Of a stretch of 64,000 bases of DNA, positions 18,134-29,568 are shown one piece after another; position 1 is the stretch's first letter; every line of letters starts with the position of its first letter. The notes under the pieces were generated by a model that worked only from the letters and a program-made list of their open reading frames with translations, did not search any database and had not been told where the DNA came from. The stretch spans positions 1,364,001 through 1,428,000 of the forward strand of contig NZ_CP007490.1 in NCBI RefSeq assembly GCF_000699505.1, in the 5' to 3' direction. The stretch is from Rhodoluna lacicola. Its GTDB lineage: Bacteria > Actinomycetota > Actinomycetes > Actinomycetales > Microbacteriaceae. The position numbers and the translations under genes are program-made.

Positions 18134-18862
18134 TTAGCGCTTCAACCATTCTTTGCGCTCGCGTTCGCTCATCTTTTCAATTGCATAGCGCAACATGGTC
18201 CGTGGCATCCTGCCTACGTTTGCAGCTAGAAATTCTCGCAGCGCACCCAAGTCTTGCTTTCCCAATTCACGCAGCATCCAACCGCAGGCCTTGTGCATCA
18301 GATCGTGTGGATCATTCAAAAGTTTCTTGCAGAGGCGCAATGTGTCGTCCAGTTCAAATTCGCGAATAAAGGCAAAGGTAAACATCACCGCTGCACGACG
18401 TTCCCATAAGGATTCGCTTGCCGCAAGTTGGTCTAGCAACTTGGTGGTTCCTGGCCTGCCTAACAGATAGTAGCCAAGATAAGGCGCGGTTGAATCAATT
18501 AGATCCCAATTGTTGACTCGCTGGGAATAAAGATTCTTCATGTAGAAATCAAAGATCTCTTTCTGCACCTGCAAATCTAAAGACTTTGGGTGCTGTGCTT
18601 TTTTGAATCGGTAAATCAAAATCGCAAGCCCAACAAAACGCTCCTCGTGAATCTTGGAATCAAGCAACTTTTGAATTTCACTCAGTGGCAAGTCCTTGTG
18701 TGCTTTTGCCACCTCGCGCGAATCAGGAACTCGCACGCCAATAAACTCATCACCCTCGCCGTACTCACCTGGGCCGGCCTTGAAAAACCTTAGGTAATCA
18801 CTGACCCGGTTCAGGCGTGCAAAAGCGGCCAGGTCCTTTTGAACACTGGCCGCCGTTGTCAT
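18134..18862 (-). CDS. DNA alkylation repair protein, AlkD-like
   Basis: 242 residues, all-helical with HEAT-like repeats, the architecture of AlkD glycosylases that excise N3/N7-alkylated purines. Segments EVAKAHKDLP, HEERFVGLAIL, WDLIDSTAPYLGYYL and ESLWERRAAVMFTFAFIR follow the family. It starts nine bases downstream of the CASTOR-like gene but has its own -10 (TAATTT, six bases upstream), overlapping that gene's 3' end. Confidence 0.85.
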   Translation of the reverse strand: MTTAASVQKDLAAFARLNRVSDYLRFFKAGPGEYGEGDEFIGVRVPDSREVAKAHKDLPLSEIQKLLDSKIHEERFVGLAILIYRFKKAQHPKSLDLQVQKEIFDFYMKNLYSQRVNNWDLIDSTAPYLGYYLLGRPGTTKLLDQLAASESLWERRAAVMFTFAFIREFELDDTLRLCKKLLNDPHDLMHKACGWMLRELGKQDLGALREFLAANVGRMPRTMLRYAIEKMSERERKEWLKR

Positions 18863-18868
18863 GAAACT

Positions 18869-18874
18869 AAATTA
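18869..18874 (-). promoter_or_regulatory. -10 element of AlkD-like leaderless start (TAATTT)
   Basis: On the minus strand TAATTT ends six bases before the ATG and includes the stop codon of the upstream gene. Confidence 0.55.
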
Positions 18875-20830
18875 CTTGAGGTCTCCGATTACAACTAATC
18901 CGTCACCTTCAGCAGGCTTGAACTTATCGGTCTTCAACGGGTTCAACTTAACTCCCGAGGCCGGGTCGTGTTTTGAGCCCTTGAGGGTGCGGTAACCGAT
19001 TACTGATTCACCGTGCGCACGTCCAATTGCAACCAGCTCGGCGAATTCAATTGACTTGCCCAGTGGTACGTAGTGTTCAATTGGGTTCACGTTTAGCGAT
19101 GCACCCTCGGCGTCGAACAGGTCGTCGAATACTGGAGCCAGAGAAGGATTCTCAGAAACCTGAGCAATCAGCAGTGCCGCTAGGTTGTCACTAACCACCA
19201 TGTCGTCGGCGGCTGCCACGCGGGCTAGCTCTGCCTTGCGGCTGTCAAGAATCTCGGCAACCAATCGGGTTGGCTCAACGCCGTTGCCTTTGGCCTCGAA
19301 AAGCTGGTTCATTTGCAGCATGGTCAACATGGTCTGCGCGTCGGCCTCTGTCTCGCTGATTGCCTCGCGGTAGCCAAGAATAATGACCTCGTTGTACTTC
19401 TTTGCGGCAGCCGCGGCAATTAACTCATCAATGTCACCAGACACCGATGCGTGAGTCACCTTGATGTTTGAGCCAAACTTCAAGCTCTTTAGTTCCTCCG
19501 GTGCAACGTGCTTCTTTTCGGCAACGATGTGCACGGTTGAACCCTTTGGCAAGAACTGCGCCAACTCAGAAACTACCGAGCGACCCATCGAAGACCAACC
19601 AATGAACAGCAGGTGCTCTGGTTTACGAACCGGTGCCTTGTGCGCAGGAATTTTCTTCTTGGCAATGTCGTCACGCACTCCGGTGTAGACAATCTTGTCG
19701 TCGTCTTGCGCGATCGCAATAATCTTCGAACCCGCACCGATTTTTGAATTCTGCGCTGGGTTGATGTGTGTCTTCCCCTTGCCATCAACAACACCAATAA
19801 CGCTTGCGCCGTTGAATGCCAGAAGTGCATCTGCGTAAGTCTTGCCAACTAGAGCCGGAACGTCGGCAAAGTAAATTTCATCGCCGGAAAAATCAAGCAG
19901 ATCCAAAGTGACCGCTGCAAGACCTGGCTGACGAGAAGCCTGTGCGGTCACGCGTGCGATCACATCGTGTGAACGAACGGCAATTACTTGACCCTTGGTT
20001 GCGGTGCTGATTGCCTCAGCGGTGTTCGCATCATCAAGTTCTGCAATGATTCGAGTTGATGCGTTGGCATTAACCGCCTTAACCGCAAGAACGGTTGACA
20101 CCACGGTTGCATCACCAGATTCGTCGGCATCAAGAATGATGATTGACTTTGCGCTTGAAACATTTGCACGCTTTAAATCTTCTGGGTTTGTCACATCACC
20201 GGTTCGAGTGATTACTTTTAACTTTCCAAGGTTTGGAACGCGTGAAGCAATTTCAGCATCCATCACTGCACGTGCGGTGCCAGCAAAAATTACAACGCGT
20301 GGCTTGCGAATGTTCTCGTTTGCAATTGCAAGTTCAGAAAGGATCGGGAACACGCGGTTTGACCAACCAAGAATCAAAGTGTGTCCTGATTCGATAACTG
20401 CGCTCTTACCTTCTTTTAGGCGGGCAACAGCGCGTGTGATTGCCGCTGAGATAAAACCGATTACAGCACCGGAGATTGCAATTCCGATGGCCCAGTAAAT
20501 AAAGTTGACAATCTGAGCGCCCCAGGCATCGGTGCTTCCAATTCCAAGAATCTTGGTGAAGGCTGCCCAGTAGCTAAAGAAGTAGCTGGCTGGATCAAGC
20601 GGCGTGTTCAGTGGCTGAACTGCAGCGATTGCCGCCTGAACAGCTGTCATGGCAAACGCCAACACCACGATTGCTATAAATACGTATCCAACAAAGGCGC
20701 CCGCTCTTGAAAGCGAGTTATCAAAGTTGTAGCGCAACTTGGTGCGCAAACTTACCTTGGTTGCTTTTGGAGCTTCAGGTTCACCCTGAGCGCCTTGGCC
20801 ATATGAGCGAGTTTCGGTGTTTTCAGACAT
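18872..20830 (-). CDS. CASTOR/POLLUX-like ion channel with RCK-type NAD-binding domains
   Basis: 652 residues. Two hydrophobic helices lie near residues 40-70 and 105-135 and flank a short pore-like segment. They are followed by two large Rossmann/RCK modules (about 145-380 and 400-640), as in the CASTOR/POLLUX channel-related family (DUF1012). Such proteins are thought to conduct potassium or related cations. TAAACT seven bases before the ATG suggests a leaderless transcript separate from the heat-shock operon that ends 14 bases upstream. The ion and gating ligand are unknown. Confidence 0.78.
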   Translation of the reverse strand: MSENTETRSYGQGAQGEPEAPKATKVSLRTKLRYNFDNSLSRAGAFVGYVFIAIVVLAFAMTAVQAAIAAVQPLNTPLDPASYFFSYWAAFTKILGIGSTDAWGAQIVNFIYWAIGIAISGAVIGFISAAITRAVARLKEGKSAVIESGHTLILGWSNRVFPILSELAIANENIRKPRVVIFAGTARAVMDAEIASRVPNLGKLKVITRTGDVTNPEDLKRANVSSAKSIIILDADESGDATVVSTVLAVKAVNANASTRIIAELDDANTAEAISTATKGQVIAVRSHDVIARVTAQASRQPGLAAVTLDLLDFSGDEIYFADVPALVGKTYADALLAFNGASVIGVVDGKGKTHINPAQNSKIGAGSKIIAIAQDDDKIVYTGVRDDIAKKKIPAHKAPVRKPEHLLFIGWSSMGRSVVSELAQFLPKGSTVHIVAEKKHVAPEELKSLKFGSNIKVTHASVSGDIDELIAAAAAKKYNEVIILGYREAISETEADAQTMLTMLQMNQLFEAKGNGVEPTRLVAEILDSRKAELARVAAADDMVVSDNLAALLIAQVSENPSLAPVFDDLFDAEGASLNVNPIEHYVPLGKSIEFAELVAIGRAHGESVIGYRTLKGSKHDPASGVKLNPLKTDKFKPAEGDGLVVIGDLK

Positions 20831-20844
20831 AACCGAAAGTTTAC

Positions 20845-22989
20845 TTAAATGTCCCCTGGGCTTACCTCTAGCTGAACTCCATCTTCGGAAACGTCCACTT
20901 TTACGAACGAACCGTCGTGGATATCACCTGCCAACAGAAGGTTGGCTAGCTTGTCGTCAATCTGCTGTTGCATCAGGCGGCGCAGCGGGCGGGCTCCATA
21001 AATTGGGTCATACCCTTTATCTGCCAACCAAGCGCGCGCTGCCGGAGTCACGGCTAACTGCAAGCGGCGCTGCTCCAATCGGTGTGCCAAACGATCAATG
21101 TTCAACTCCACAATCTGACCCAGCTCGCTGCGGTCCAGGGCGGTGAAAATCACGATGTCGTCAAGGCGGTTCAAAAACTCCGGCTTGAAGTGTGCCCGAA
21201 CCATGGTCATCACACCATCGCGTTTTTGCTCTGCGGTTAGCTCCTGATCAATCAAGAACTGCGAGCCAAGATTAGAAGTCATGATCAAGATCACATTTTT
21301 GAAATCAACCACGCGGCCCTGGCCATCGGTTAGTCGCCCGTCATCTAGCACTTGAAGCAAGACATCAAATACTTCTGGGTGTGCCTTTTCAACTTCATCA
21401 AGCAAAACCACAGAGTAAGGGCGTCGACGAACGGCCTCTGTTAATTGGCCGCCCTCCTCATAACCGATATATCCCGGCGGTGCACCAAGCAAGCGAGATA
21501 CGGAGTGCTTCTCACCGTATTCACTCATGTCGATGCGAACCATTGCTTTTTCATCGTCAAACAAAAATTCCGCAAGTGACTTGGCAAGTTCCGTTTTACC
21601 AACACCGGTTGGACCAAGGAACATAAATGAACCGGTTGGTCTTGATGGGTCGCTAATGCCGGCCTTGGTTCTGCGCACTGCATCAGAAACAGACTTGACT
21701 GCAACCTTCTGGCCGATGAGTCGCTTGCCAAGCTCTGCTTCAAGATTTAGAAGTTTCTGTGATTCGCCGGCAAGCAATCTGCCGGTTGGAATTCCAGTCC
21801 AGGCACTAACCACCGCGGCGATGTCATCTTCACCAACTTGGTCATTGACCATGCGATCGGTGTTTTCTGATTCAGCCGTCTCGGTTGCTACAAGCTCTTT
21901 CTCTAGAGCAGGAATATCACCGTACAAAAGTTTTGAGGCGCGCTCTAAGTTGCCCTCGCGCTGTGCGCGCTCGGCCTCTATACGAAGTCCATCAAGTTTG
22001 GTTTTTAGTTCACCAACCTTGTTGAGTTCTGCGCGCTCCTTTGCCCAACGTTCGTTGAGTTCGTCAAGTCGCTTGGATTTATCGGCAAGGTCTTCGCGAA
22101 GTTTTTCAAGACGTTCCTTTGAGGCGTCGTCTTTTTCTTTCTTTAGCGCAAGCTCTTCCAACTTCAAGCGATCAACCTGACGGCGCAGTTCATCTATCTC
22201 AATCGGCGCCGAGTCAATTTCCATACGCAAACGAGAGGCCGCTTCATCAATCAGGTCAATTGCCTTGTCGGGCAACTGGCGCGAAGGAATGTATCGGTTT
22301 GAAAGTGTTGCAGCGGCAACCAGTGCGGCATCTGCAATCGCTACCTTGTGGTGAGCTTCGTATCGTTCTTTCAGACCGCGCAAAATAGCGATGGTGTCAA
22401 CGACGCTTGGTTCGCCAACGTAAACCTGCTGAAAGCGGCGTTCAAGGGCGGGGTCTTTTTCAATTCGTTCGCGGAACTCATCTAGCGTGGTGGCGCCAAT
22501 TAAACGCAACTCACCGCGAGCCAACATTGGCTTGAGCATGTTGGATGCGTCTTGGCCATCTGCAGCACCGGCACCAACCAGAGTGTGCAGCTCATCAATA
22601 AAAGTGATGATGCCGCCCTCGCTGGCGTTGATCTCGGCAAGCACTGCCTTTAGGCGCTCTTCAAATTCACCCCGATACTTAGCGCCGGCAACCATGGCGG
22701 CCAGATCCAAGCTAATCAGTTGCTTGCCCTTTAGGCTCTCTGGCACATCCCCGGCAACGATTCGCTGCGCAAGGCCCTCAACCACGGCTGTTTTACCTAC
22801 GCCAGGCTCACCGATTAGCACCGGGTTGTTCTTGGTTCGGCGACTTAGCACCTGAGAGACGCGGCGGATCTCGGCGTCACGGCCAATCACTGGGTCTAGT
22901 TTTCCTGACTTAGCGATCTCGGTGAGATTCACACCGAACTGCTCCAGCGCAGACTTCTGTTCTTCTTGTTGCATGTTTGGTTGGTTCAT
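20845..22989 (-). CDS. clpB: Disaggregase ClpB lacking the N-terminal Clp domain
   Basis: 714 residues compared with about 860 in classical ClpB. The first AAA+ module has Walker A GEPGVGKT near residue 63, the coiled-coil middle domain spans roughly 250-375, and the second module has Walker A GPTGVGKT and GYIGYEEGG. The usual 140-residue N-domain that helps bind aggregates is missing; the protein opens with a short Gln-rich tail. It works with DnaK/DnaJ/GrpE to rescue aggregates. It is last in the operon, 21 bases after hspR, with an AGGAGGT-like site. Confidence 0.95.
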   Translation of the reverse strand: MNQPNMQQEEQKSALEQFGVNLTEIAKSGKLDPVIGRDAEIRRVSQVLSRRTKNNPVLIGEPGVGKTAVVEGLAQRIVAGDVPESLKGKQLISLDLAAMVAGAKYRGEFEERLKAVLAEINASEGGIITFIDELHTLVGAGAADGQDASNMLKPMLARGELRLIGATTLDEFRERIEKDPALERRFQQVYVGEPSVVDTIAILRGLKERYEAHHKVAIADAALVAAATLSNRYIPSRQLPDKAIDLIDEAASRLRMEIDSAPIEIDELRRQVDRLKLEELALKKEKDDASKERLEKLREDLADKSKRLDELNERWAKERAELNKVGELKTKLDGLRIEAERAQREGNLERASKLLYGDIPALEKELVATETAESENTDRMVNDQVGEDDIAAVVSAWTGIPTGRLLAGESQKLLNLEAELGKRLIGQKVAVKSVSDAVRRTKAGISDPSRPTGSFMFLGPTGVGKTELAKSLAEFLFDDEKAMVRIDMSEYGEKHSVSRLLGAPPGYIGYEEGGQLTEAVRRRPYSVVLLDEVEKAHPEVFDVLLQVLDDGRLTDGQGRVVDFKNVILIMTSNLGSQFLIDQELTAEQKRDGVMTMVRAHFKPEFLNRLDDIVIFTALDRSELGQIVELNIDRLAHRLEQRRLQLAVTPAARAWLADKGYDPIYGARPLRRLMQQQIDDKLANLLLAGDIHDGSFVKVDVSEDGVQLEVSPGDI

Positions 22990-23010
22990 TTTGTACCTCC
23001 TAGCGCGGGG

Positions 23011-23424
23011 CTACCGCGCCCGCCAAAGCACTACCGAGGTGTGCTTCGACGGTCTCTTACCGCGAGCGAGAGACTCTACTCCTTGATCACCCGCTGCAAA
23101 AACGCGTGCTCCAGGGCGGTTCATTAATTCATTGGCAAGCGCCTGTTCAAGATCTCGAACCCGCGCTGCAAGTTCCGAGTTTTGGTTTTCAAGTTCCAAA
23201 ATTCTTCGGATGCCTTCAAGGCTTACGCCCTCGGCAGAAAGTCGCGCAATTTCTCTAAGTTGCGCAACGTTTCGCATTGTGTAGCGACGAGACTTTCCTC
23301 CGGTGCGACCTGGAGTGACCAAACCAATTCGGTCATAGTCACGCAAAGTCTGCGGATGCATCTGCGCTAATTCAGCGGCAACACCGATGGCAAACAGCGG
23401 AGTGTTTTCATCAAGTTGTTCCAT
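23011..23424 (-). CDS. hspR: HspR, MerR-type repressor of the heat-shock operon
   Basis: 137 residues. A MerR helix-turn-helix is seen as FAIGVAAELAQMHPQTLRDYDRIGLV, followed by a helical region with ELENQNSELAARVRDLEQAL. HspR binds HAIR sequences, usually with DnaK as co-repressor, and two HAIR-type sites precede dnaK at 26803-26823 and 26866-26886. The C-terminus is extended and basic. It lies between dnaJ and clpB, the standard actinobacterial order. Confidence 0.93.
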   Translation of the reverse strand: MEQLDENTPLFAIGVAAELAQMHPQTLRDYDRIGLVTPGRTGGKSRRYTMRNVAQLREIARLSAEGVSLEGIRRILELENQNSELAARVRDLEQALANELMNRPGARVFAAGDQGVESLARGKRPSKHTSVVLWRAR

Positions 23425-23434
23425 GCTGCACCTC

Positions 23435-24355
23435 CTAGAGGAGTCCGGCCTTGTTTAAAAGTTCTTCGCGCGGATCTTCTTGCGGCAAAAGTTCCTCGAA
23501 GGCCTCTAGCGCTTTTTTGGCTTTGTCACTGATGTGACTTGGCACGGCAATCTCAACGGTGGCTAGCAAATCGCCTTCGCTCTTTGCTGTTACAACACCG
23601 CGACCCTTCACACGAAGCACACGACCGTTTGGAGTGCCCGGTGCAACTTTAAGTTTCACCGGTTCGCCACCAAGAGTTGGCACCTGAATGGTTGCACCAA
23701 GTACAGCTTCAGAAAAAGTTACCGGAACTGTCACGCGCAGATTATTTCCGTCACGTGAAAAAACCGGATGTGGTTTTACCGTCACAGAAATAATTAGGTC
23801 ACCGGCTGGTCCACCGTTTGGTGATTGCTGACCCTTACCCGCAATCTTGATTTTCTGACCGTCTTGTACTCCGGCAGGAATCTTGATTGTGGTTTCACCA
23901 GAGCCAAGTCTGACTTTTAGTTGAGTGCCTTTTACGCCATCTATAAAGTCAAGAGTTGTGCTCATGGTTAGGTCGGCGCCACGTTGTGGTCCGCGGTTGA
24001 ATCCGCCGCCGCCACCAAACAAGTTGGCAAACACGTCTTCAAAACCGCCGCCGCCAAAGTTGGCTCCACCAGGGTAACCGCCTTGGAATCCACCGGGGCC
24101 GCCGGTGAATCTAGCGCCACTTCCCATCGCGCGAACTTGATCGTACTCTTCGCGTTCTTTTTTGTCAGAGAGAACCGAATAGGCCTCGCTGATTTCTTTG
24201 AACTTCGCCTCAGCCTTGGCATCACCCGGATTGGTATCGGGGTGATACTGGCGTGAGAGCTTGCGATAGACCTTCTTCAGTTCTGCATCCGACACGTCTT
24301 TAGATACGCCAAGGACTTTATAGAAATCCTTGTCGAACCAGTCTTGACTTGCCAT
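23435..24355 (-). CDS. dnaJ: DnaJ co-chaperone, zinc-finger-free type
   Basis: 306 residues. The J-domain carries HPD at 38-40, followed by a Gly/Phe-rich linker (about 75-120) and the two beta-barrel C-terminal domains. The CxxCxGxG zinc-finger repeats of full-length DnaJ are absent, making this a DnaJ2/CbpA-like form. It stimulates DnaK ATPase and delivers substrates. It lies 14 bases after grpE in the operon. Confidence 0.93.
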   Translation of the reverse strand: MASQDWFDKDFYKVLGVSKDVSDAELKKVYRKLSRQYHPDTNPGDAKAEAKFKEISEAYSVLSDKKEREEYDQVRAMGSGARFTGGPGGFQGGYPGGANFGGGGFEDVFANLFGGGGGFNRGPQRGADLTMSTTLDFIDGVKGTQLKVRLGSGETTIKIPAGVQDGQKIKIAGKGQQSPNGGPAGDLIISVTVKPHPVFSRDGNNLRVTVPVTFSEAVLGATIQVPTLGGEPVKLKVAPGTPNGRVLRVKGRGVVTAKSEGDLLATVEIAVPSHISDKAKKALEAFEELLPQEDPREELLNKAGLL

Positions 24356-24369
24356 TTACATCACCTCTT

Positions 24370-24926
24370 TTAGGCAGGAATATTTACGGCGACCATTGCT
24401 GGTCGAAGAAGTCGTTCGCCAAGCATGTAGCCTGGCTCAACGACATCGGCAACTACGTTTTCAGTGACCTCAGCTGACGGGTTCTGCACCAAAGCGTTAT
24501 GGATCTCTGGGTCAAACTTGTCGCCCTTTTCACCAAACTGCTTTAGTCCAAACTTGTCACCGGCATTCCGCAACTTGGCAACCACTGCGGCAAACGGTGA
24601 GCCCTCTAGGTCTCCGTGTGCCTCGGCGCGAGTTAGGTCATCTAGTGCAGGAAGCATCGCGCGCAGAACCTCGGCAATCGCGGCGCTTCTTGCAACATCT
24701 CGGTCACGCTCAACGCGCGCCTTGTAGTTCACAAACTCGGCCTGCAGACGCTGGAGATCAGCAAGAAGCTCGGCCTCTTTGCTGATCGGGCCAGTCTCGT
24801 CTACAAGGTCCGCTAATGCCTGATCAATCTCGTCCGCTTCGGCAGCAGGAGAATCTGGTGAAGGAGACTGGGTCTCCTCCGAGCCAGTGTTCTCCTGGGC
24901 CGCAGCGTCCTGAAACTCCTCAGGCA

Positions 24927-24927
<1 letters not shown>
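24370..24927 (-). CDS. grpE: Nucleotide exchange factor GrpE
   Basis: 185 residues. An acidic disordered N-terminus (about 1-50) leads into a long coiled coil (ELLADLQRLQAEFVNYKARVERDRD) and the compact beta domain ending with ERLLRPAMVAVN. GrpE releases ADP from DnaK. The start codon shares one base with the dnaK stop (TAATG), so translation is coupled. Confidence 0.95.
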
Positions 24928-26850
<1,923 letters not shown>

Positions 26851-26865
26851 GTATTCTCAGGAAAA

Positions 26866-26886
26866 TCTAAGTCTTCTCGACTCAAG
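26866..26886. promoter_or_regulatory. Degenerate HAIR operator 2
   Basis: The right arm ACTCAAG (26880-26886) is perfect and the left arm TCTAAGT (26866-26872) matches four of seven positions at the correct N7 spacing. It lies just upstream of the dnaK -35. Confidence 0.55.
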
Positions 26887-26894
26887 TTTCGGGT

Positions 26895-26964
26895 GGCTGG
26901 AAACCCAATTGACGGGTCTCCCGGTGCTTCGCAATGTCGACCCGTCTAATTGCGTCTTCCAGCC
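26895..26964. repeat. Long imperfect inverted repeat between dnaK and the UMF1 gene
   Basis: Paired arms are GGCTGGAA/TTCCAGCC (26895-26902 with 26957-26964), CAATT/AATTG, and GACGGGTC/GACCCGTC (26911-26918 with 26939-26946), with small bulges and a 20-base loop. About 21 base pairs form. There is no U-tract and both flanking genes point away, so it is not an obvious terminator. Confidence 0.75.
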
Positions 26965-27012
26965 GAACAATAAATCAGGCCGATGAACCTACATGTTGTA
27001 ACCCTGCACAAG

Positions 27013-27018
27013 TAATCT
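27013..27018 (+). promoter_or_regulatory. -10 element of a leaderless start (TAATCT)
   Basis: TAATCT ends six bases before ATG 27025; spacer GTAGCA. Confidence 0.6.
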
Positions 27019-27024
27019 GTAGCA

Positions 27025-28347
27025 ATGAGCAAAGTGGCTAAAGCAACCAGGGTAAAAATTCGCGGCACATTTTCGTGGGCCCTGTGGGACTGGGCACAGC
27101 AGCCTTACCCCACCCTCATGCAGACCTTTATCTTTCCGGTCTACCTGGCCAGCGCCGTGGCAACCATGGATCAAAAGCCCGATGTGCAGCTTGGCCTAGC
27201 CACCACAATCGCGGGGTTGGTTCTTGCTCTCACCGCACCGGTTATCGGTCGTCGTTCTGATGAAGCGGGCCGTCGCAAGTTTTGGCTGATGCTCAATACA
27301 TATGTATTGGTAATCATCACCGCGCTGAGTTTCTTTATTGAACCCAAACCAGAATTCTTCATCTTTGGTTTGATTCTTTACGGTCTGGGTAGTTTCGTTC
27401 AAGAAACCGCATTCATTAATTACTACGCAATGCTCTCGAGCGTTTCGACTCCAAAAACCATTGGACGAATTTCTGGTTACGCCTGGGGACTAGGTTACGC
27501 CGGCGGAATTATTTTGCTTCTAATTGCACTAATTGGTTTTGTACTTCCAGATGTTGCCTGGTTTGGTATTCCGCAAGAAGATGCACTGCCAGTGCGTTCA
27601 GTATTTTTGTTTGCAGCAATTTGGATTGCAGTCTTCTCAATTCCAATGATGCTTCGCGTTCCAGAAACCAAGCGCAAGACCAGCTATGAAAAAATGAGTG
27701 TGGTTGCTGCTTACAAACAAACCATTCGTGAAATTGGTACCTTGCGTAAGCAAGCGCCAGAGACTTTCAAGTTCTTAATTTCATCAGCAATTTATCGCGA
27801 TGGTCTAGCCGGTGTATTTACTTTTGGTGCGGTGCTTGGAACCCTGGCCTTTGGTTTTGATCAGACATCAATTATTTTCTTTGGTATTGCCGGCAATCTT
27901 GTAGCCGGTATCGGCGCTGCAGTTGGCGGTCGTCTTGATGACCTTCTTGGTTCGCGCACAATCATCGTTGCTTCACTGATTGGTTTGATCGTTGCCGGAA
28001 CCGGTGTGTTTGTATTTGCGGGTGCCGGGCCAATCACCTACTGGATTGGCGGATTAATTCTTTGCCTATTCGTTGGTCCTGCGCAGGCATCATCAAGAAC
28101 TTTTGTTTCTCGCTTTGCACCAGCTGGTCGCGAAGGTGAGGTATTTGGTATGTATCAACTAACCGGTCGTGCAGTCAGCTTCTTGTCTGGCACCATGTGG
28201 AGCTTAGCGATTTCATTGTCGTTTGTGTTTGGCGTTGAAAAGAACAACACCGTCTGGGGCATCTGGGGGCTGATGTTGATCCTGCTAGTTGGTTTGATCT
28301 TGCTGCTTCGCGTTGATCCAAAACCTAAGGTCGCAGAAACGATCTAA
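27025..28347 (+). CDS. MFS transporter, UMF1/Atg22-like family
   Basis: 440 residues with about twelve membrane helices. The N-terminal segment ALWDWAQQPYPTLMQTFIFPVYL is the hallmark of the UMF1 (Atg22-like) family, which in yeast exports amino acids from the vacuole; bacterial substrates are mostly unknown. The stop codon abuts the stop of the convergent Dyp peroxidase gene with no space between. Leaderless start. Confidence 0.85.
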   Translation: MSKVAKATRVKIRGTFSWALWDWAQQPYPTLMQTFIFPVYLASAVATMDQKPDVQLGLATTIAGLVLALTAPVIGRRSDEAGRRKFWLMLNTYVLVIITALSFFIEPKPEFFIFGLILYGLGSFVQETAFINYYAMLSSVSTPKTIGRISGYAWGLGYAGGIILLLIALIGFVLPDVAWFGIPQEDALPVRSVFLFAAIWIAVFSIPMMLRVPETKRKTSYEKMSVVAAYKQTIREIGTLRKQAPETFKFLISSAIYRDGLAGVFTFGAVLGTLAFGFDQTSIIFFGIAGNLVAGIGAAVGGRLDDLLGSRTIIVASLIGLIVAGTGVFVFAGAGPITYWIGGLILCLFVGPAQASSRTFVSRFAPAGREGEVFGMYQLTGRAVSFLSGTMWSLAISLSFVFGVEKNNTVWGIWGLMLILLVGLILLLRVDPKPKVAETI

Positions 28348-29562
28348 TTAGCCAAAGAGTTTTTCGGCAAGCACCTCACCGGGCTTAAATCCCGCGGCAA
28401 TTGCAAACACCGATGAACCTATCGGGGTGGTCCACTTATTCAGTAGATCAAATTTGGCCAGGCGCTGCTGCACCGGCAAGTACTGCTTAGTTAGGTCTTT
28501 GGCGTAGGCGGTCCAAAGCAAACCCGACTCCAGCTCTTTAGCCTGTTCATCAAGCACCTGATAGTTGAATGGGCGCCTAAAGAAAATCTCGTCCGGGTTC
28601 TGCGCCGAGGCACGACGAATGTGTGCGAACGGCGGAATTACCTGAAGGCCATCTGCTCGCGTCGCTTCAAAATCGATTGGGTCGCGCTCATTCTTTTTTC
28701 CAAGCGGAGCACCCGAATCTAGATGGCGACCAATCACTTCTTCTTTCTCAGTACGGCCAAGCATGTTCCATGTATTCAAGTTCATTTTGATGCGGCGCAG
28801 CACAAGTTGTGTTCCACCAATCGCCCACTCAGGTCCATCGCTAATCCAAACGCGATTGGCAAAATCATCGCTACCGATTTCTGGATTGTCTGTGCCGTCA
28901 ACCTGGCCCATTAGATTTCGTTGAGTGGTTCCCGCTGGCAAAGTACCAACCGCTTGAGTAAAACCACTCTGCAACCAGCGTAGGTTTGCAAAGTATTCAC
29001 TGTCATTGATTAAGTTGCGAGTGATGTGGCTAAGGAGTTGCAGATCATCGGCACCAACGTGTATCAACACATCGCCATCGCTAATTTTTTTATCAAGTTC
29101 GTCAATTGCAAAACTTGGGAGTTGCGCAAAACCGGCAGGAAGCTGATCTTGCAAATTGAATTTTTCAAATACACCGGGGCCAAAGCCAACTGTGATGGTT
29201 AGGTTTGCTGCACCAACCACAAGCTCCGGTGCCGGATCAGCAAGGGCTGCAACACCGTTACACATGCGCGAGATGTCATCGGTGAGAATAACCATCCAGC
29301 GCAGCATGTCACTTTTTGTAATTCCGGCTTTCAGATCAAGCGCAATAAAATTTGTGTGTGCCTGCGGATGTGATTCCACACCCGCCTGGTGGTCACCGCT
29401 CCACGCCGTTTTACTTTTGGCTAGTTTTGTTTCACTGGCAAGTTCTGCGGCCGCATACCCCTTGCGATATTCTTCGGCCGCTGCTGCACCAGAAATAGTT
29501 GCCGCGACTCCTGCTCCGGTTGCGGCAACGGAGCCTAGAAGTATTTGTCGACGAGTCAGCAA
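28348..29562 (-). CDS. Dyp-type heme peroxidase (EfeB-like), Tat-exported
   Basis: 404 residues. The N-terminus LTRRQILLGSVAATGAG is a twin-arginine signal, so the folded heme protein is exported. The Dyp motif GQVDGTDNP (GxxDG) is present, as is a downstream FAHIRRAS likely to hold the proximal heme His. EfeB-type enzymes oxidise dyes or take part in ferrous/heme iron uptake, but no efeU or efeO gene is adjacent. It starts six bases after the PCuAC gene, so the two form an operon, suggesting a link to copper or oxidative stress outside the cell. Confidence 0.88.
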   Translation of the reverse strand: MLTRRQILLGSVAATGAGVAATISGAAAAEEYRKGYAAAELASETKLAKSKTAWSGDHQAGVESHPQAHTNFIALDLKAGITKSDMLRWMVILTDDISRMCNGVAALADPAPELVVGAANLTITVGFGPGVFEKFNLQDQLPAGFAQLPSFAIDELDKKISDGDVLIHVGADDLQLLSHITRNLINDSEYFANLRWLQSGFTQAVGTLPAGTTQRNLMGQVDGTDNPEIGSDDFANRVWISDGPEWAIGGTQLVLRRIKMNLNTWNMLGRTEKEEVIGRHLDSGAPLGKKNERDPIDFEATRADGLQVIPPFAHIRRASAQNPDEIFFRRPFNYQVLDEQAKELESGLLWTAYAKDLTKQYLPVQQRLAKFDLLNKWTTPIGSSVFAIAAGFKPGEVLAEKLFG

Positions 29563-29568
29563 TTACTT

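Noticed and set aside
21527-22180. A 217-codon Ser-rich open frame antisense to clpB
   Set aside because: It mirrors the clpB coiled-coil codons and has no recognisable domain.
26895-26964. The hairpin as an integron attC site
   Set aside because: The GTTRRRY/RYYYAAC core sites are missing and there is no integrase or cassette.
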